64,000 nt of DNA from positions 940,488-1,004,487 of the forward strand of contig JACEVL010000803.1 in assembly GCA_020284085.1 (NCBI GenBank), in the 5' to 3' direction. Of this stretch, positions 11,400 through 22,919 are shown in pieces. The position numbers and the translations under genes were made by a program. Under the pieces are notes generated by a model. It was given only the letters and a program-made list of their open reading frames with translations. It was not told the origin of the DNA and ran no database searches. Source of the DNA: Aporrectodea caliginosa. Lineage: Eukaryota > Annelida > Clitellata > Crassiclitellata > Lumbricidae. Numbering within the stretch: position 1 is the stretch's first letter; the number at the start of each line of letters is the position of its first letter.

Positions 11400-12180
11400 G
11401 CATACGACAGAACAGAGAGAGACCTCCAGGATAAACTTGGTGTCACCAGTCACAAAATGCATCATCACGGATTACTCTGTACACGCATTTGTACATACAG
11501 GTCCACACATTCGCATTGTACAGACATGTCCAGACATTCATTCGAGCAGCAAGAACGATTGCAAACATTTAATCATTCAGCGTCGGTTGATTTTTATACA
11601 ATCGTGACTTCCTAGTTCCGGCTTCAGCCACCGCCAATGCATCGGTGGGGTGAGGAGAGAAAGAGAAAGAGGTGAGGGCAATGAAGAAGGAAGGTCAACA
11701 GAGCGGTGGGGGGGGGCTTGCATATGACGCAAACCGGTTGTCAATTTTGGGTCGTGTGCGTTGCCATTGTTACGCTAATAAAGGAAGTTGTTCTTTTGTC
11801 CGTGGTTGAGCTGGGCAAATATACCACCAACAGCAACACCCATGCAATCGATGTCACGCTACCAGTGTGTCTGATTCATTCGCCATTCCACGACTCGGAC
11901 AGAATAATGTGGCCACGCGCATAAATGCGGCATAAAATTGTCTGGTTAAGCAGGATAGGCATTACTTTCTTTTTCCTTGAATTCTTTATTTATTTGAATA
12001 GAGGCGCTAGATAATGACAATGAATCAGCCTTGGCGCCAAGCAATTGTGTCTTGTGTCTTAAGGGCTTGCATATGGTCGCTATACATGGAAGGATCGATT
12101 CCACCTCCTCCGACTTAAAAAGGGTTGCTCAACCATGGAATGAATTGCACATTGTCAGACGCAACATTCTAAACTGCCAA
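11400..12180. other. Unassigned sequence with a short SINE-like tail
   Basis: Around 11975-12030, 'ttctttatttatttgaatagaggcgc' resembles the reversed tail of the local SINEs. The rest shows no domain. The 72-residue ORF at 11706 is unrecognised and unsupported. Confidence 0.35.
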
Positions 12181-12184
12181 ATTC

Positions 12185-12330
12185 ATGGCAATATATACAT
12201 ATATACATAGTTTTACATACATATTTACATGCACGCATGCATGCATACATACATGCATGCATACATGCATACATGCGTACATATATACACATGCATAGAT
12301 GATAGATGCATACATACATACATAGAAGGG
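12185..12330. repeat. (CATA/CATG)n microsatellite
   Basis: Runs of catacatac and gcatgcat immediately precede the long-TIR element. Confidence 0.9.
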
Positions 12331-12339
12331 TATCCCTCA

Positions 12340-13451
12340 ATAAGGGCGCGCACAGAAGGGCGCGACACAAAAGGGCGCGCACAAAAGGGCGCGATACATA
12401 AGAGCGCGGTCACATAAGGGCGCTGTCAAATAAAGGCGCTGGCTAATAAGACCTTGTTCCAATATGAGCGCGCGCTAATATTAATGGAAGCATATTACAT
12501 AATACTAACATTTAATTGCTAATAAAAACTATGGCAATGCAGAAATCACTGTCAAGAAAATAAACTCTTATTAGGTTATCCCGTAGTTTACGTTGCTAAA
12601 TTATTTTAATGTCTTCAATGCCGTACTTGACGTTGGTAAGTAAGCAATCTACCAATGTCCACAATAACTGGTCATCAATCCATGAATTTATTAATAACTT
12701 TTAAGAAAAAAATTTCCATCAATCGAACTTCTGTTTAAGCAAAATTATTGTCATCAATCCAACTTCTATTTAAACAACAATTTTTTCATCAATCGAACTT
12801 CTATTTAGGCAAGAATTATTTACGGAAACAATTATTTCCATCAGTCCAGCTTCTATTTAAACAAAGAATTAGTTTCATCAATCCAACTTTGATTTAGGCC
12901 AACAATTATTTTCATCGATCCAGCTTCCATTTAAATTGAAAATATAAAATAATTTAGCAACGTAAACTACTGTTTTACCCTCTTATTATAGGCGCATTTA
13001 AATCTGTTTGCTCCCTAATCAATGTGTTATGGAAAGACAACTTTATCTACAAACGACTTCATTAGAACGGGAACTGCGATTAAATATTATTATTATGTGT
13101 GCTTCATAATCAATGAGTTATTAAGAGATAACCTTATCTACACATTTTTACTTGTTGGATTAATATAGATTTAAATGTGCATATAATAAGAGTTTATTTT
13201 ATCGACAATAATTTCTGCATTGTCATTGCTTTTATTAGCGATTAAATGTTAGTATTACGTATGCTTTCATTGACATGTATTATATATATATTAATCAGCC
13301 ACCCCATTAATATTGGCGCGCGCTCATATTGGAACACGGTCTTATTAGCCTGCGCCTTTATTTGACAGCGCCCTTATGTGACCGCGCTCTTATGTGTCGC
13401 GCCATTTTGTGTGCGCCCTTTTGTGTCGCGCCCTTTTGTGCGCGCCCTTAT
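12340..13451. mobile_element. 1.1-kb non-autonomous element with long terminal inverted repeats
   Basis: The first about 145 bases (12340-12485) match the inverse of 13305-13451 with few mismatches, and matching continues inward to about 12570 and 13195. The ends start ataagggcgcgcac and contain a run of AAGGGCGCG motifs (12343 on, and inverted at 13380-13450). Inside lie a 26-bp perfect inverted repeat (12583-12608 with 12945-12970) and a 36-bp tandem array. No transposase is present. A TA target duplication is possible at both ends but is not decisive. The superfamily is unassigned. Confidence 0.85.
12700..12940. repeat. About 36-bp tandem repeat inside the long-TIR element
   Basis: 'tcatcaatc(g/c)aacttctattta' recurs about six times (12715, 12752, 12788, 12838, 12876 and 12912 approximately). 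The copies alternate with AT-rich linkers such as caaaattatt. Confidence 0.9.
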
Positions 13452-13689
13452 CGATGTAAACCACATAGAAGCAATCTCCTAGCATTTCAATATTTTAAAA
13501 GAAACTTACGTCATCACTTACTGACTGTGGATCTCTGACTCCCACCATGCTTCTCCTGCTATTACCTGCCGTACATGCTCAAATTCGTACATACTGTGCT
13601 CGGTGCAGACACTCATTGTGTGTAATTTTTGATAATTTAGTCAACTAGTTAAGCTCTACAATTTTTGGTACCCTCATGCATAACCTGCT

Positions 13690-13848
13690 GCTACGTTTCT
13701 CATGTACATGGGTAACCCTGTTAGCGGGACCCTGGTCCCTTAAGGGTTTCTCACCCTTTGCTTTTTGTTGGCGATTCTATAATATATTTGTGATGCTGTG
13801 ATGTTGCCTACTTGAAGGAATAAAATTTTTGGTTATGGTTATGGTTAA
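13690..13848 (+). mobile_element. Non-LTR retrotransposon 3' end, (GGTTAT)n tail
   Basis: 'agcgggaccctggtccct' (13723-13740) is the shared GGGAC/GTCCC stem. It is followed by 'ggaataaaatttt' and the tail ggttatggttatggtta (13831-13847). Same 3'-end family as at 10.1 kb. Confidence 0.7.
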
Positions 13849-13884
13849 GTTCCTAGACAGTTTCTGTCCTATCTGGCAATGTTC

Positions 13885-13935
13885 TAGTCACATCAGTGAC
13901 TGAGAATTTAATAAACGGCGCTATATAAGTATTCA
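13885..13935 (+). repeat. SINE/LINE tail fragment (ggcgctatataa)
   Basis: 'ggcgctatataagtattcat' is the 3' signature seen on other short retroposons in this window. Only the tail is recognisable. Confidence 0.4.
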
Positions 13936-14035
13936 TGTGCATGTATACCTGCAACATTCAATGCATACAAACATATTATACATACATATAGTACATACAT
14001 TTCAGTATATACTGCATGCATTCATGCGTACATGC

Positions 14036-14290
14036 ACAATACATACATGCACACATACATACATGCACATTGCACACATACACACATACCCACATACATA
14101 CATACACACATACACATACACACATACACACACATATACACACATACACACATACATACATACATACATACATACATACATACATACATACATACATACA
14201 TACATACATACATACATACATACATACATTATATACATACACACATACATACACACAACTAAATACTCACACATACATACATACATACAG
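14036..14290. repeat. (CATA)n microsatellite, about 250 bp
   Basis: CATA and CACA repeats are nearly uninterrupted at 14155-14228. The His/Thr/Tyr and Met/Tyr/Val/Cys ORFs on all frames are artefacts. Confidence 0.97.
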
Positions 14291-14701
14291 AACTCTCAGT
14301 TTCTCTTGTAAATACATGTAGATGTCACGATTATCAATATCAAAACCGCCAACGCACATTCCTAGTCACGAAGCAACAGTTCGTGCATGTTATGCGATCG
14401 TTACAATGCTGAACATCCCAAGACCAGGTCGAGCGTTGCTTTTAATACATGTACAGGTGGCATTGCCTTAGCAATCATGTTGACCAGAACAGCAGCAGCC
14501 TATAGTCTGTAGCAAGTGAGATAGCTGCAGTTTACGCCTTTGTAATTGTTTGCGCAGCGTTCCACTTACAATCGCCTAAACATGCATTCCAAAAGCGCAG
14601 CGTTTAGCGATGTCTATCCAACCTTGCAGAACCAAAACTATTGATCCGCGTTCCTTTATTTCAATTATAGTACAATGGTAATTCTAATTATGACAAGTTA
14701 T

Positions 14702-15094
14702 TAGGGCTAGGCATTTAACGCGTTATTAACGCGATTAATGCGATAATTAATTAACGTGATTAAATCTTCTAACGCAGTTAACGCGATTATCACTGCGCCC
14801 AATTATTTCTAGAAATGTGCTAAAACAATTCTTGATCAAACCGCTTAGTTTAAACTTTAAATGAGAAAGTAAAATGTAAAAACAGCTAGTAAAAGCATAT
14901 TTGCTTTTTGTTTATTAAAACTGCAAGCATTTATAAGGGCATATTCAACGTAACTAGGCTACTCAGAGTCGGTAGAGTAGTTGTACTAAGTCTTGTTATC
15001 TATTGTGACAGGCGATTACAAATTTATCGCGTTATTACAAAGTTTAATCGTGCGATTAATTTCGATAAAAAATTTTAATCGTTGCCCACCCCTA
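14702..15094. mobile_element. hAT-like MITE (393 bp) with TTAACGCGA/TTAATCG subterminal repeats
   Basis: The ends are 'tagggctaggca' and (inverted) 'taggggtgggca'. The flanks are identical 8-mers caagttat at 14694-14701 and 15095-15102. Near the left end, ttaacgcg and cgattaa are repeated (14716-14790). Related words with tcgcgtta and gattaat occur near the right end (15020-15085). Confidence 0.9.
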
Positions 15095-15589
15095 CAAGTT
15101 ATATATTGGCGATGCTAGATGAATTGTAGTAATCAGTCATTACAATTACAATTATAAATACTCCTTATGATTGGTGGTTTAGTTCCATTTTTGATGGATG
15201 AGCGTCAGAAAGGGAGGAACTCTCGTCAGCGATTGTAAGCATGGCTGCCCCTAATCCGTCATGCGTTAAGTCACCGTAAAATTATTTATCTCTGCAACTG
15301 CATCAGTTTCACAGCGAACTATCTGCGAGAAACCCATCGATAACGATCACAATATTGCTGATTAAACTCACACAGTATATCTGTGCTGTGAATTTACGGT
15401 TATGTTATGCGATACCTGCCCGACAACAACCCAATTTTAGAAAAAAATCTTATGTCAAAGTGCTGGCACGCACCTCTTCGGGCCTGTTCTTGCAGATCCG
15501 GGCCATGTTCTACATGACTTACTGCCGCCAATTAAAACTGTAGTATACTCGGTACGTCCACGAAAACATGACAGAATTCTACCTGTTTC

Positions 15590-16022
15590 CATAGAACGAG
15601 AATTCGTGGCTTGAGGGTTTAATATTCGTAAATATTCGTGAATATTAGGGCATTTTTAATATTCGTAAATATTCTTAAGTATTCGTTGATGACGTCACCG
15701 TTTCCGTTTTGAGGTCGAAGATTAACTATTTCGCTCTCGAATGTGAATCCGCATGATCGGCATGCATCGCCTATTTAGACTTTTAAACAATATACTAAGT
15801 GAAGTTACTGATAAAAGATGAGTAACTGTAACTTGTAACAGTTCTTGTTCTAATGCCTGGTTTTTGGCACTGAATTTTGTACAATTATTCTCGGAGTTTG
15901 AAGAATTAAGAATGAAAAGAAATTTTAAAAATGTAATATTCGTTGGCCAGTTTAAATATTCATCAATATTCGTAAATTTCTACAAATCTTAATATCCGTA
16001 ATATTCGCATAATCGTTCTATG
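15590..16022. mobile_element. 8-bp-TSD MITE (433 bp) with AATATTCGT repeats
   Basis: The termini are 'catagaacga' and its inverse 'tcgttctatg'. The flanks are cctgtttc on both sides (15582-15589 and 16023-16030). 'taatattcgtaaatattcg' motifs recur near both ends (15620-15685 and 15930-16010). The 8-bp duplication argues for hAT or a related superfamily. The CATAG end is atypical, so the superfamily is inferred. Confidence 0.8.
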
Positions 16023-16029
16023 CCTGTTT

Positions 16030-16778
16030 CAGACATTCTGGTCCGCAAAACATTTATTTATTAGGATGATTAACTCATGATTATATACTTCGGAATGTAC
16101 ACCAAAATCCAGTTAGCAATTGGTTCACTAAAAAAATATACTTACTTTTGCGCAACAAACAAAAGGATAGATACTTGTATATAGACGTATATAAATATAC
16201 AATCGTATACTGACTTGTGTTTACATACATACATTTCCGCATACGCATACGCACATATATACATGCATACATGCTTGCATACTTTTTATACAGTCGTCCA
16301 AACATACGTACGTAAGTTTTTACACACATGCATACACACATACAAACTCGTATACCTACATACGTATACAAATATGCCAGCATGCATACACACAATTTTA
16401 AAGCAGATTCTAAACATGCAGGTGTATGTTTTATGCAGCTCTAGAAGCCAAGATAATCACTGATATTCTACAGTATATATCGTGTTACAGGCCACATAGC
16501 CAAGTTTCGTGTTTATCTCCTTAAGATTGAGGACCGGAACTATCAGTGTATACGTTATGCTTGCACTGTATGATAGCCGCTAGTTGGTAATGGCGCGAAT
16601 ACAGTAATCAATCTGTCATTGTATCCATTCCCTTAGATCTTTCTTTCCTTCCTTCCTTCCTTCCTCACTCTATAGACCATACTCGGAGAATGTTATCTAA
16701 GGAGAGCGGCAAAGATTGACGCTAAGTTTGTTATCGACTATCGCCACGATGGTCTGGTTTCCATCTAATCTTTCCGGA

Positions 16779-16809
<31 letters not shown>

Positions 16810-17540
16810 GCATATATAACCAGTCAGTTGTAAGCTTAGTTCTGAACACACACATAGACACACACACAGACAAACACACATGCACAAACATACCGCAGAG
16901 TACTTATGTACTTATATATCTTACATCATACTCGATAGTATCACCGCGGGCATGTATATCTATAGATAATATCTATAAATATATACGTATATACTCCAAG
17001 TTGATATTTGTGGTTGCAAGGAGTGCGGGAAAAGATCTAAGCCTAACGACTGGCAAATGCCTACGAATGGGGGATGTTAGAAGGAAGCCAGTGCATATGG
17101 CAGAAATTCTCTTTACACAAACAAATCCCCAGCCTGCGTATACGAACATTGGGCCAGTGTCACAAATCACGAATGTTGGCCCATCCTGCGTCGTCTGTTA
17201 TAAGTCGTCGTGATGTAGGTTGCACGACGTACATTCAACGTCTACGTATACTTTAACGTCTACGTATACTCTATCTTAGTACGTGATATGAAATTATTTT
17301 GGGGTCACGTCATAATTTTCACGAAGGGATAGATTGCCGATCATCTACAGGCATTGGCCTAACAGTTATTATATCTAACGTATAAGGTAGATCTAAATTT
17401 TTCAGCGCCACACAAAAGCCACGTCAGGGAAACCAGGTAATTCACCGACGCTTTATCAAAATCAAGTCTGCTATAACCAGGTTGTTTTGTCCGTTCCGGT
17501 GCCAGGTCTGAATCCGCGGAGGTCAAGCCGAGGAGATAAC
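16030..17540. other. Microsatellite-rich, otherwise unassigned sequence
   Basis: It contains CATA-type repeats (16220-16400), a (CTTC)n run (16640-16665) and a (TA)n run (16780-16810). 'aacgtctacgtatact' is duplicated at 17237-17270. At 17140-17190 a GGGCCA/TGGCCC inverted pair is seen. A word 'ttcaccgacgct' at about 17440 recurs at about 23765. The 165-residue ORF at 16716 crosses the microsatellites and has no recognised domain. Confidence 0.4.
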
Positions 17541-17559
17541 ATGGTGCTACGGTGGTAAG

Positions 17560-17830
17560 CGGTGATGATGGTGGTCATATGGTGGTGCAGGAGAAGAATC
17601 AGGATATGATAGCTTGAAGAGTTTGGTTTTCATTTGTGAGTGGAGAGTAGTAGAGGAGAGTGCAAGCAGAGAATAGGTTAAATTATAAAGATAGGAGGAT
17701 GAGCAAACTGGCGGACATCTTTTGGAGTTTATTCGAAAAGAGTTGGTGCAGTATAGACTAAGAAGCGATTGCAAAATGTCAGAGAGGAGACTGGAGGCTG
17801 AGATAGAGAAAGATATGATCATGAGCGAGT
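17560..17830 (-). pseudogene. Possible LINE ORF C-terminal remnant
   Basis: The minus-strand frame (17547-17822) ends 'LHSQMKTKLFKLSYPD', resembling the 'LKTxLF' C-terminal motif of CR1/L2 ORFs. The upstream part is Ser/Leu-rich and unconvincing, so this is tentative. Confidence 0.3.
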
Positions 17831-17934
17831 AGACCTATACGGTTGGATGGTGAATAGGTGGCGAATGCAAGAGGGTTGAGAGGTTTCAAGGGGGTCATAG
17901 GTAAGGCCTGCAGCTTCTTCTCTGTCTTGAACAT

Positions 17935-18880
17935 TCAGCATACTCCTCCCTTCCCATTCCCTGGTTACAGAGCTTATATCATTGCACAGAAACTGCCATC
18001 CTGTCTCTGCTTTCTGATAATTGTTCAGCTGTTGACGGGTCTCAGCTCACTCTTCTTGCTCTTTTTGATGTTTCTTCGGCCTTCGACTTGGTTTACCATG
18101 AAATATTCTACTCGAATGCTTTGAGACCTTCTGTAGACTCAGGGTTTCTTCACTTCTTTGGCTTCGCTCTTACTTGTCTGATCGCACTCATGTAATCATT
18201 TCTGGGACTCCAGGACTCAGTGGGTCCCTGTTATATTGGGTGTTCCTCAGGGTTCTGTCCTAGGACCCCTCTTATTCATTTTATACACGGCAGATATTCC
18301 TTTCCTTTTCCCAAATCATTCGGCTATCGGTCATCTTTTTGCTGATGACGATGTCCAGGCGTATGTATATGGGCCAAGATATCCATCTGTGGATGTCCTC
18401 TAATCGCCTCTCTTTAAATTCCTGCAAAACCCAACTTATTTGGTTTGGCACTTCCCAGCAACTTCTGAAACTCGACTATACATTACTCTCTAAAAAGTGT
18501 CCCTATTTAACATTTTCATCTAGTGTTCGTGACTTCGGTGTCACCCTAGATAGCTCACTCCCTTCACTGAACATATATCCAAGCTTACCCGTTCTTCTTA
18601 CTTCCCACTGAGTCGTCTCAAGGCAATACGAAGACCTGTTTCATCCTTTACCTTCACCTCAATTGTCCATGCTTTTGTCTGTTCTCGAATGAACTATTGC
18701 AATTCTCTCCTTGTTGGCTTACCCATGCAAGGTTCGTCTATTTCCTCTTCAGTCCGTACTGAATGCTGCTGCCAGACTTATATATAGCTCGCTTTCCTCG
18801 ATTCTCTCACATCTCTACATTTATGGCTGATCAACTTCACTGGCTACCTCTGTCTGCGCGGGCGAAGTGAGATCTGTTGC
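17935..18880 (+). pseudogene. CR1/L2-like LINE reverse-transcriptase relic, plus strand
   Basis: With frame changes the plus strand encodes, in order, 'LLALFDVSSAFD' (RT motif A, about 18050-18090), 'VPQGSVLGPLLF'-type sequence (about 18238-18275), 'HLFADDDVQAYV' (about 18330-18360), 'WMSSNRLSLNSCKTQLIWFG' (frame open at 18339-18611), 'RDFGVTLDSSL' and 'CSRMNYCNSLLVGLPM' (about 18680). Several stops and shifts show it is dead. It runs head-to-head with the minus-strand relic at 20-21.4 kb. Confidence 0.85.
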
Positions 18881-19189
18881 AGAGAAGTCGGAACGATATG
18901 TTAGTGAGCTTGATTGCTCGCGGAGGCCAATAATGAGGAATTCTGTGTTTAAAGAACGGGGTTATGCATAGCAGGTTGGCGGTCAATCAGGCTGATATCT
19001 GGGTGATTGCGTTACATATATGATTTAGTGCATCCCTTCCAGGGAGTATATTCTGCAGTGACTGTTGTGCAGATTGCGCATTGATGACGGAAGCAGAGAG
19101 TATGGAAGGCGAGGCAGCGGAGGGACAGAAGGAGGAGGAAGAGGAGTAGGAGGAGGAGCGCTGATGCATGCATTAGATGCGGCGTACGA

Positions 19190-19417
19190 AGATGTATGTA
19201 TGTATGTATGAGCATTTGTTATAGCGCCCCTTCAAGAGATTTCTACTCAGGGGCGCTCCCGATTACAGAGCGGACACTGAATCGGAGTTTCACGCCGAAG
19301 CGCATGAGCAATTGCGAGTGAAGGGCTTGCCCAGGGTCCCTACGCGGCGGCTTGAGGTGGATTCGAACCCGCAACCCTCCGGCTGCAAGGCACCGAACAT
19401 ACCCCTACACCACCGAC
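19190..19417 (-). mobile_element. tRNA-derived SINE, family 1
   Basis: On the minus strand the tRNA-like head carries 'gtaggggtatgttcggtgcc' and a B box 'gggttcgaatccacc'. A body follows with 'tgggcaagcccttcactcgc' and 'ggcgtgaaactccgattcag', then the 3' signature 'ggggcgctataacaaatgct' and a (CATA)n tail at 19190-19212. Related copies lie at 38.8 and 41.3 kb, and partial copies at 35.1 and 61.8 kb. Confidence 0.9.
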
Positions 19418-19419
19418 AG

Positions 19420-20000
19420 GAGGAGAAAATGTCGGACATTTAGGCTATTGAGACAGATTATCAAAATCGGAATGGACTGACCAACTCCGGAAACAGATCC
19501 CATGCCGAAGACTATAGGCTCTGCATCTCAAAGGAGACGACGAACGCAAGGTAATAAAATTTGTACGCAATGTATCCAGTGTTTTATAACCGGAAGAACA
19601 TTGGCGCAATATTGTTATTCTGGATGCCATGGGAGTAGGCATTTGACCAACGCTGGTTTCCTTCCTGAACGTCGTGCACGCAACGATATCTGCATCATAA
19701 ATATCGAAATTAATAACAGGCCTATATATGAGATCAACATGCGAACAATTCGGAGTTCCTGGGCACGCTTAGGTAGACCAAAAAACATAATTAAGTTAGT
19801 ATATATATATACGCCATTATTAAGAAAATTATACGCGGTAAGCTCACCCTACAACCTGCCTGAATGCGACACATAGTAGGCCACTATACATAGGGCGAGC
19901 TTAGGGACAACATTTCTGGTTCTTGTGACATTAAATGAACACTGAATGTCTGTCATTAGACCAACATTGCTTCTACCCGTACAGTAAATATATATATATA
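19420..20000. other. Unassigned; open frames on both strands without domains
   Basis: A 124-residue plus frame (19502-19876) and a 65-residue minus frame have no motif I recognise. Two or three Cys/His residues in 'KICTQCIQCF' are too few to call. A short (TA)n run sits at 19988-20007. Confidence 0.3.
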
Positions 20001-20004
20001 TATA

Positions 20005-21440
20005 TATACGGCGCTGCAGCATATATAAGTCCGCGACCGGGAGATAGAACCTCAGCCTGCCTAGAAGAGCGAGGAGAACCACGGTGCTGGATGCTGAGGG
20101 TGGTGCTTCTGTAGATAAACAGAGACCACATCAGCGCCAGACCAAGGAAGAGATCCGGTAAGCGATCCACTGTGGAAAAGGAAGCCAATGCAAGACATCC
20201 CGCATATAGTCAGTAACATGGCGGAATCTTGGGATGCAACCAATATAGCGTGCCGCCGAGCGTAAGACCCGAACCAAGCACCCAACCCGAGTCGCTGGAA
20301 AACCCACGCAGAGGGCGCTGCAATAATCAAGACGGGAAACAACAAAGAAGTGGATAAGCATTAAGGCAGCATTAAAGGTTAAGGAACGGAAGACCTCTCT
20401 AAGCTGACGCAGCTGCCAGCTGGTATACACAATCGCGGCATAGCAGGCTGATATTATGCCGCGTGAACGTTAGTTCTGGTCTAATGTGACACCAAGATCC
20501 TGGACAAAGGATGAGAAAGCAATGGCGTACGGAGCTCAAATGCCGCCCGGGGCGACGGCCCAAAATGCTGCCCTTGGCCACTTAATTTTGGATATGTTAT
20601 TTTCTCTAAGAGATTGCAGTTTTCATGACGATCGTCGATCTCATTACATACACACCTATAATTTTATTTTATCAAGTTGATAGCCTGCCTGGATTTATCA
20701 ATTAATTAATTTCTTGCCACTGTGAGAGTAATCTGCGGGAACTTTGGGCAAGGGCCTCCAAATCAATTTTGGCGAGCTGCTGGCGCGTGCCAAGCCAAAA
20801 TGAACTGGGTCTTAGATGAGTTTAGCCGCAGGCGATTGGAGGACATCCAGGCCTCGAGAGCCTCCATTGCCCGGTTCATGGCCCGGGCTTCGGTAATGGC
20901 TGCTGACGCAGGACAGTGCAAAACGCCTGCAGGTCACCCGCATAAGATTGGTTCAGCACAGAGCAAGGCTCAGCAAGAGGCCAGGAAAGAACCAGTATCA
21001 GCAGTATATATAATATAATTAGAGAAGAGGGCCCAGCAGATTCCTGGGGCAGGCCAAACGGGACAGGAACACATGGAGTCCTAGTAGACACGTAGACCGC
21101 AGAGAAGGCATGGTGATGGAGGTAGGAAACAATTCAGTCAAGAAAGTTACCAGAAAGGCCAAACGAGGTAGATAGGCGCCTAAGAATGATATCGTGATCG
21201 ACGGTGTCAAACGCCGTGCTGACAGCAAATAATGCTAAGAGGATGACCTGTGACCTATCAATAGCCCCATAGATATAAGAGAGGAGGCGAACTAACAGGG
21301 TCTCCGTGGAGTGGCCCTTACGAAAACCAGATTGAAAAGTCGGCAGCAAATTGTCCTTCATAAAGCTGCTGCTTTACGAGTGTCGCAATAGTTTCGCCAG
21401 TGGTGTCAAGCGTTGGGAAAACTTGGGATGACAGTTAGGC
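20005..21440 (-). pseudogene. CR1/L2-like LINE reverse-transcriptase relic, minus strand
   Basis: Reading from 21440 down gives 'FQSGFRKGHSTETLLVRLL', then 'ALFAVSTAFDTVDHDIIL', 'RNLLGPLL', 'LEALAQSSRRLLS', 'LGVTLDQ', 'QLRQLREVFRSLTFN', 'RLDYCSALCVGFPATRV' and 'YMRDVLHWLPFPQWI'. This is the standard order of RT motifs through the C-terminal extension. Frame changes interrupt it. A MITE (20520-20722) splits it between the RRLLS and LGVTLDQ segments. In 'ALFAVSTAFD' the first Asp of the catalytic motif is replaced by Ala, in keeping with decay. Confidence 0.9.
20520..20722. mobile_element. Short hAT-like MITE nested in the LINE relic (203 bp)
   Basis: The left end is 'caatggcgtacgg' and the right end is 'cttgccactg' (inverse CAGTGGCAAG). 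Flanks tgagaaag (20512-20519) and tgagagta (20723-20730) match at 5 of 8 bases, so this may be an eroded duplication. Removing the segment reconnects the reverse-transcriptase frame, which supports an insertion. Confidence 0.65.
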
Positions 21441-21935
21441 CCTATAAATTGTTCTTTTGCCACATGCTGAGAACCGGGTTGTTCCCGCTATCAACATAGA
21501 GTATAAGCTGACCGATATCTGTTCTGTGCTCGCATCAAACAATAAAGTGTACAACCTAGCCGCACGACATTATGCCACAATAATATCTAGAACTCACAGG
21601 CCACACCGGATCAGCTGATTTTTGAATCAACGGACTTATGTACTGGGTTTTGCGTGGACCAGATGACATTAGCTTACGATGATTTAATCTATAGTGTCGG
21701 TCTGTGATCAAAATTTCAGAAGTGCCACAAAATTTGCAGAGTCTTCACTATGTCTCGGCGACGGGAAATGTTTACTGACTGTACAGTAATAAACTGCACA
21801 TTAGAAATTCAACGAATAATAGTAATCTAGAATGTCAAAAAGTAATCTAAACGGTTAAAAATTTCGAGAGCTGCTAAAATCTTTACGCAGTTGCGTAATT
21901 GCGTAATGCTAGTTACGCGCCTGCTCTTCAGCCCT
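21440..21935. other. Unassigned sequence
   Basis: No ORF, TIR or tandem repeat is evident. Confidence 0.4.
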
Positions 21936-22110
21936 CTGTTCATGCCAATAATGCTGCTTGTGACTAGATGGTTTCCTCTAGACTCTTAAAGACGCACTTT
22001 TTCAGCAGTTTGATGGCCACGTGTTGAGCGCTTCTGAGACACTCTTAAGTGGCGCTGTATAAATTTATTAAATTTATTAATAAATGTCTTGTTACATTAC
22101 ATTACACAAA
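21935..22110 (+). mobile_element. LINE 3' end remnant with (TTTATTAAA) tail
   Basis: 'agacgcactttttcagcag' fits the end of a CR1/L2 ORF (LKTHFFSS). It is followed by 'gtggcgctgtataaattta' and short AT repeats. The coding portion upstream is lost. Confidence 0.6.
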
Positions 22111-22677
22111 CAGACAGTAAGGAGAACGTTTTCAATTTAGGGCGAAAGCGACGGAAATGTATGAGAATCGCAGTGTGTCGAGAGAGGTAGCAACATCCCT
22201 CAAATGTAGATTAAACTCCATTTGCGCCTCCAGGATTAATTCGACGCCTAGGGGAAATAGTTGGGTATGAAGCAATTGAGGCATGGTGATAAAGCATTAT
22301 GATCAACTGTCAGTTCATCACTTTTACATGGTTTGCGTCATTTACAGTCCTACGCTTGAGTCGACTGATTCCCGGTGATACGTAATCGTTGTAATTGTAA
22401 CTGTAATGTCGTGATTGTTATTGTTTTTAAATGTCCGATATACCCATGCTTTTCCCGGTTCCTAAGCAAGCGCCGGAGTAGTGGTATAGTAAATAGTAGT
22501 AGTTGTAATTCTGTATTTATTCAGCGCCACTATTTAAACATCAGTCGATTTGGCTGAGCAATTTGTGCGCTAAGGACTTGCTCAAGATCCCGACACAGTA
22601 ACCTCTTCAATTCGCTGGAGTGTCATACGCTGATTCGTTGTCCTGTGTATTTGATAACAGCGCTTAAGAAGTCATCA
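22110..22677. other. Mostly unassigned; SINE-like segment on the minus strand near 22515-22610
   Basis: 'tgtatttattcagcgcc' at about 22511 resembles the reversed tail of local SINEs, and 'gcgctaaggacttgctcaag' resembles their body. No TSD was identified. A (gtaatt)-like run lies at 22380-22430. Confidence 0.4.
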
Positions 22678-22913
22678 GATTAGATTCTATTAGATTAGAT
22701 TACATAAGATAAGATAGATAGGATAGAATAGGATAGGATACGATAGGATAGGATAAGATAGGATAGGATATACAGGACTAGATTACATTAGATTACATTA
22801 GATTATATAAGATTATATAAGATTAGATTAGATTAGTTTATATAAGATTAGATTAGATTAGATTAAATTAGATTAGATTAGATTAGATTAGATTAGATTA
22901 GATTAGATAAGAT
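22678..22913. repeat. (AGATT)n microsatellite beginning six bases inside the intron
   Basis: GATTA/AGATT pentamers are nearly pure at 22786-22913 and degenerate to GATAG-type at 22700-22785. On the minus strand the array starts about six bases inside the intron that follows the channel exon. Confidence 0.97.
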
Positions 22914-22919
22914 ACTTAC

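Noticed and set aside
22678..22913. TTAGAT-like array as telomeric repeat
   Set aside because: The unit is the pentamer AGATT with degenerate edges in an intron; no telomeric heptamer or hexamer is kept.
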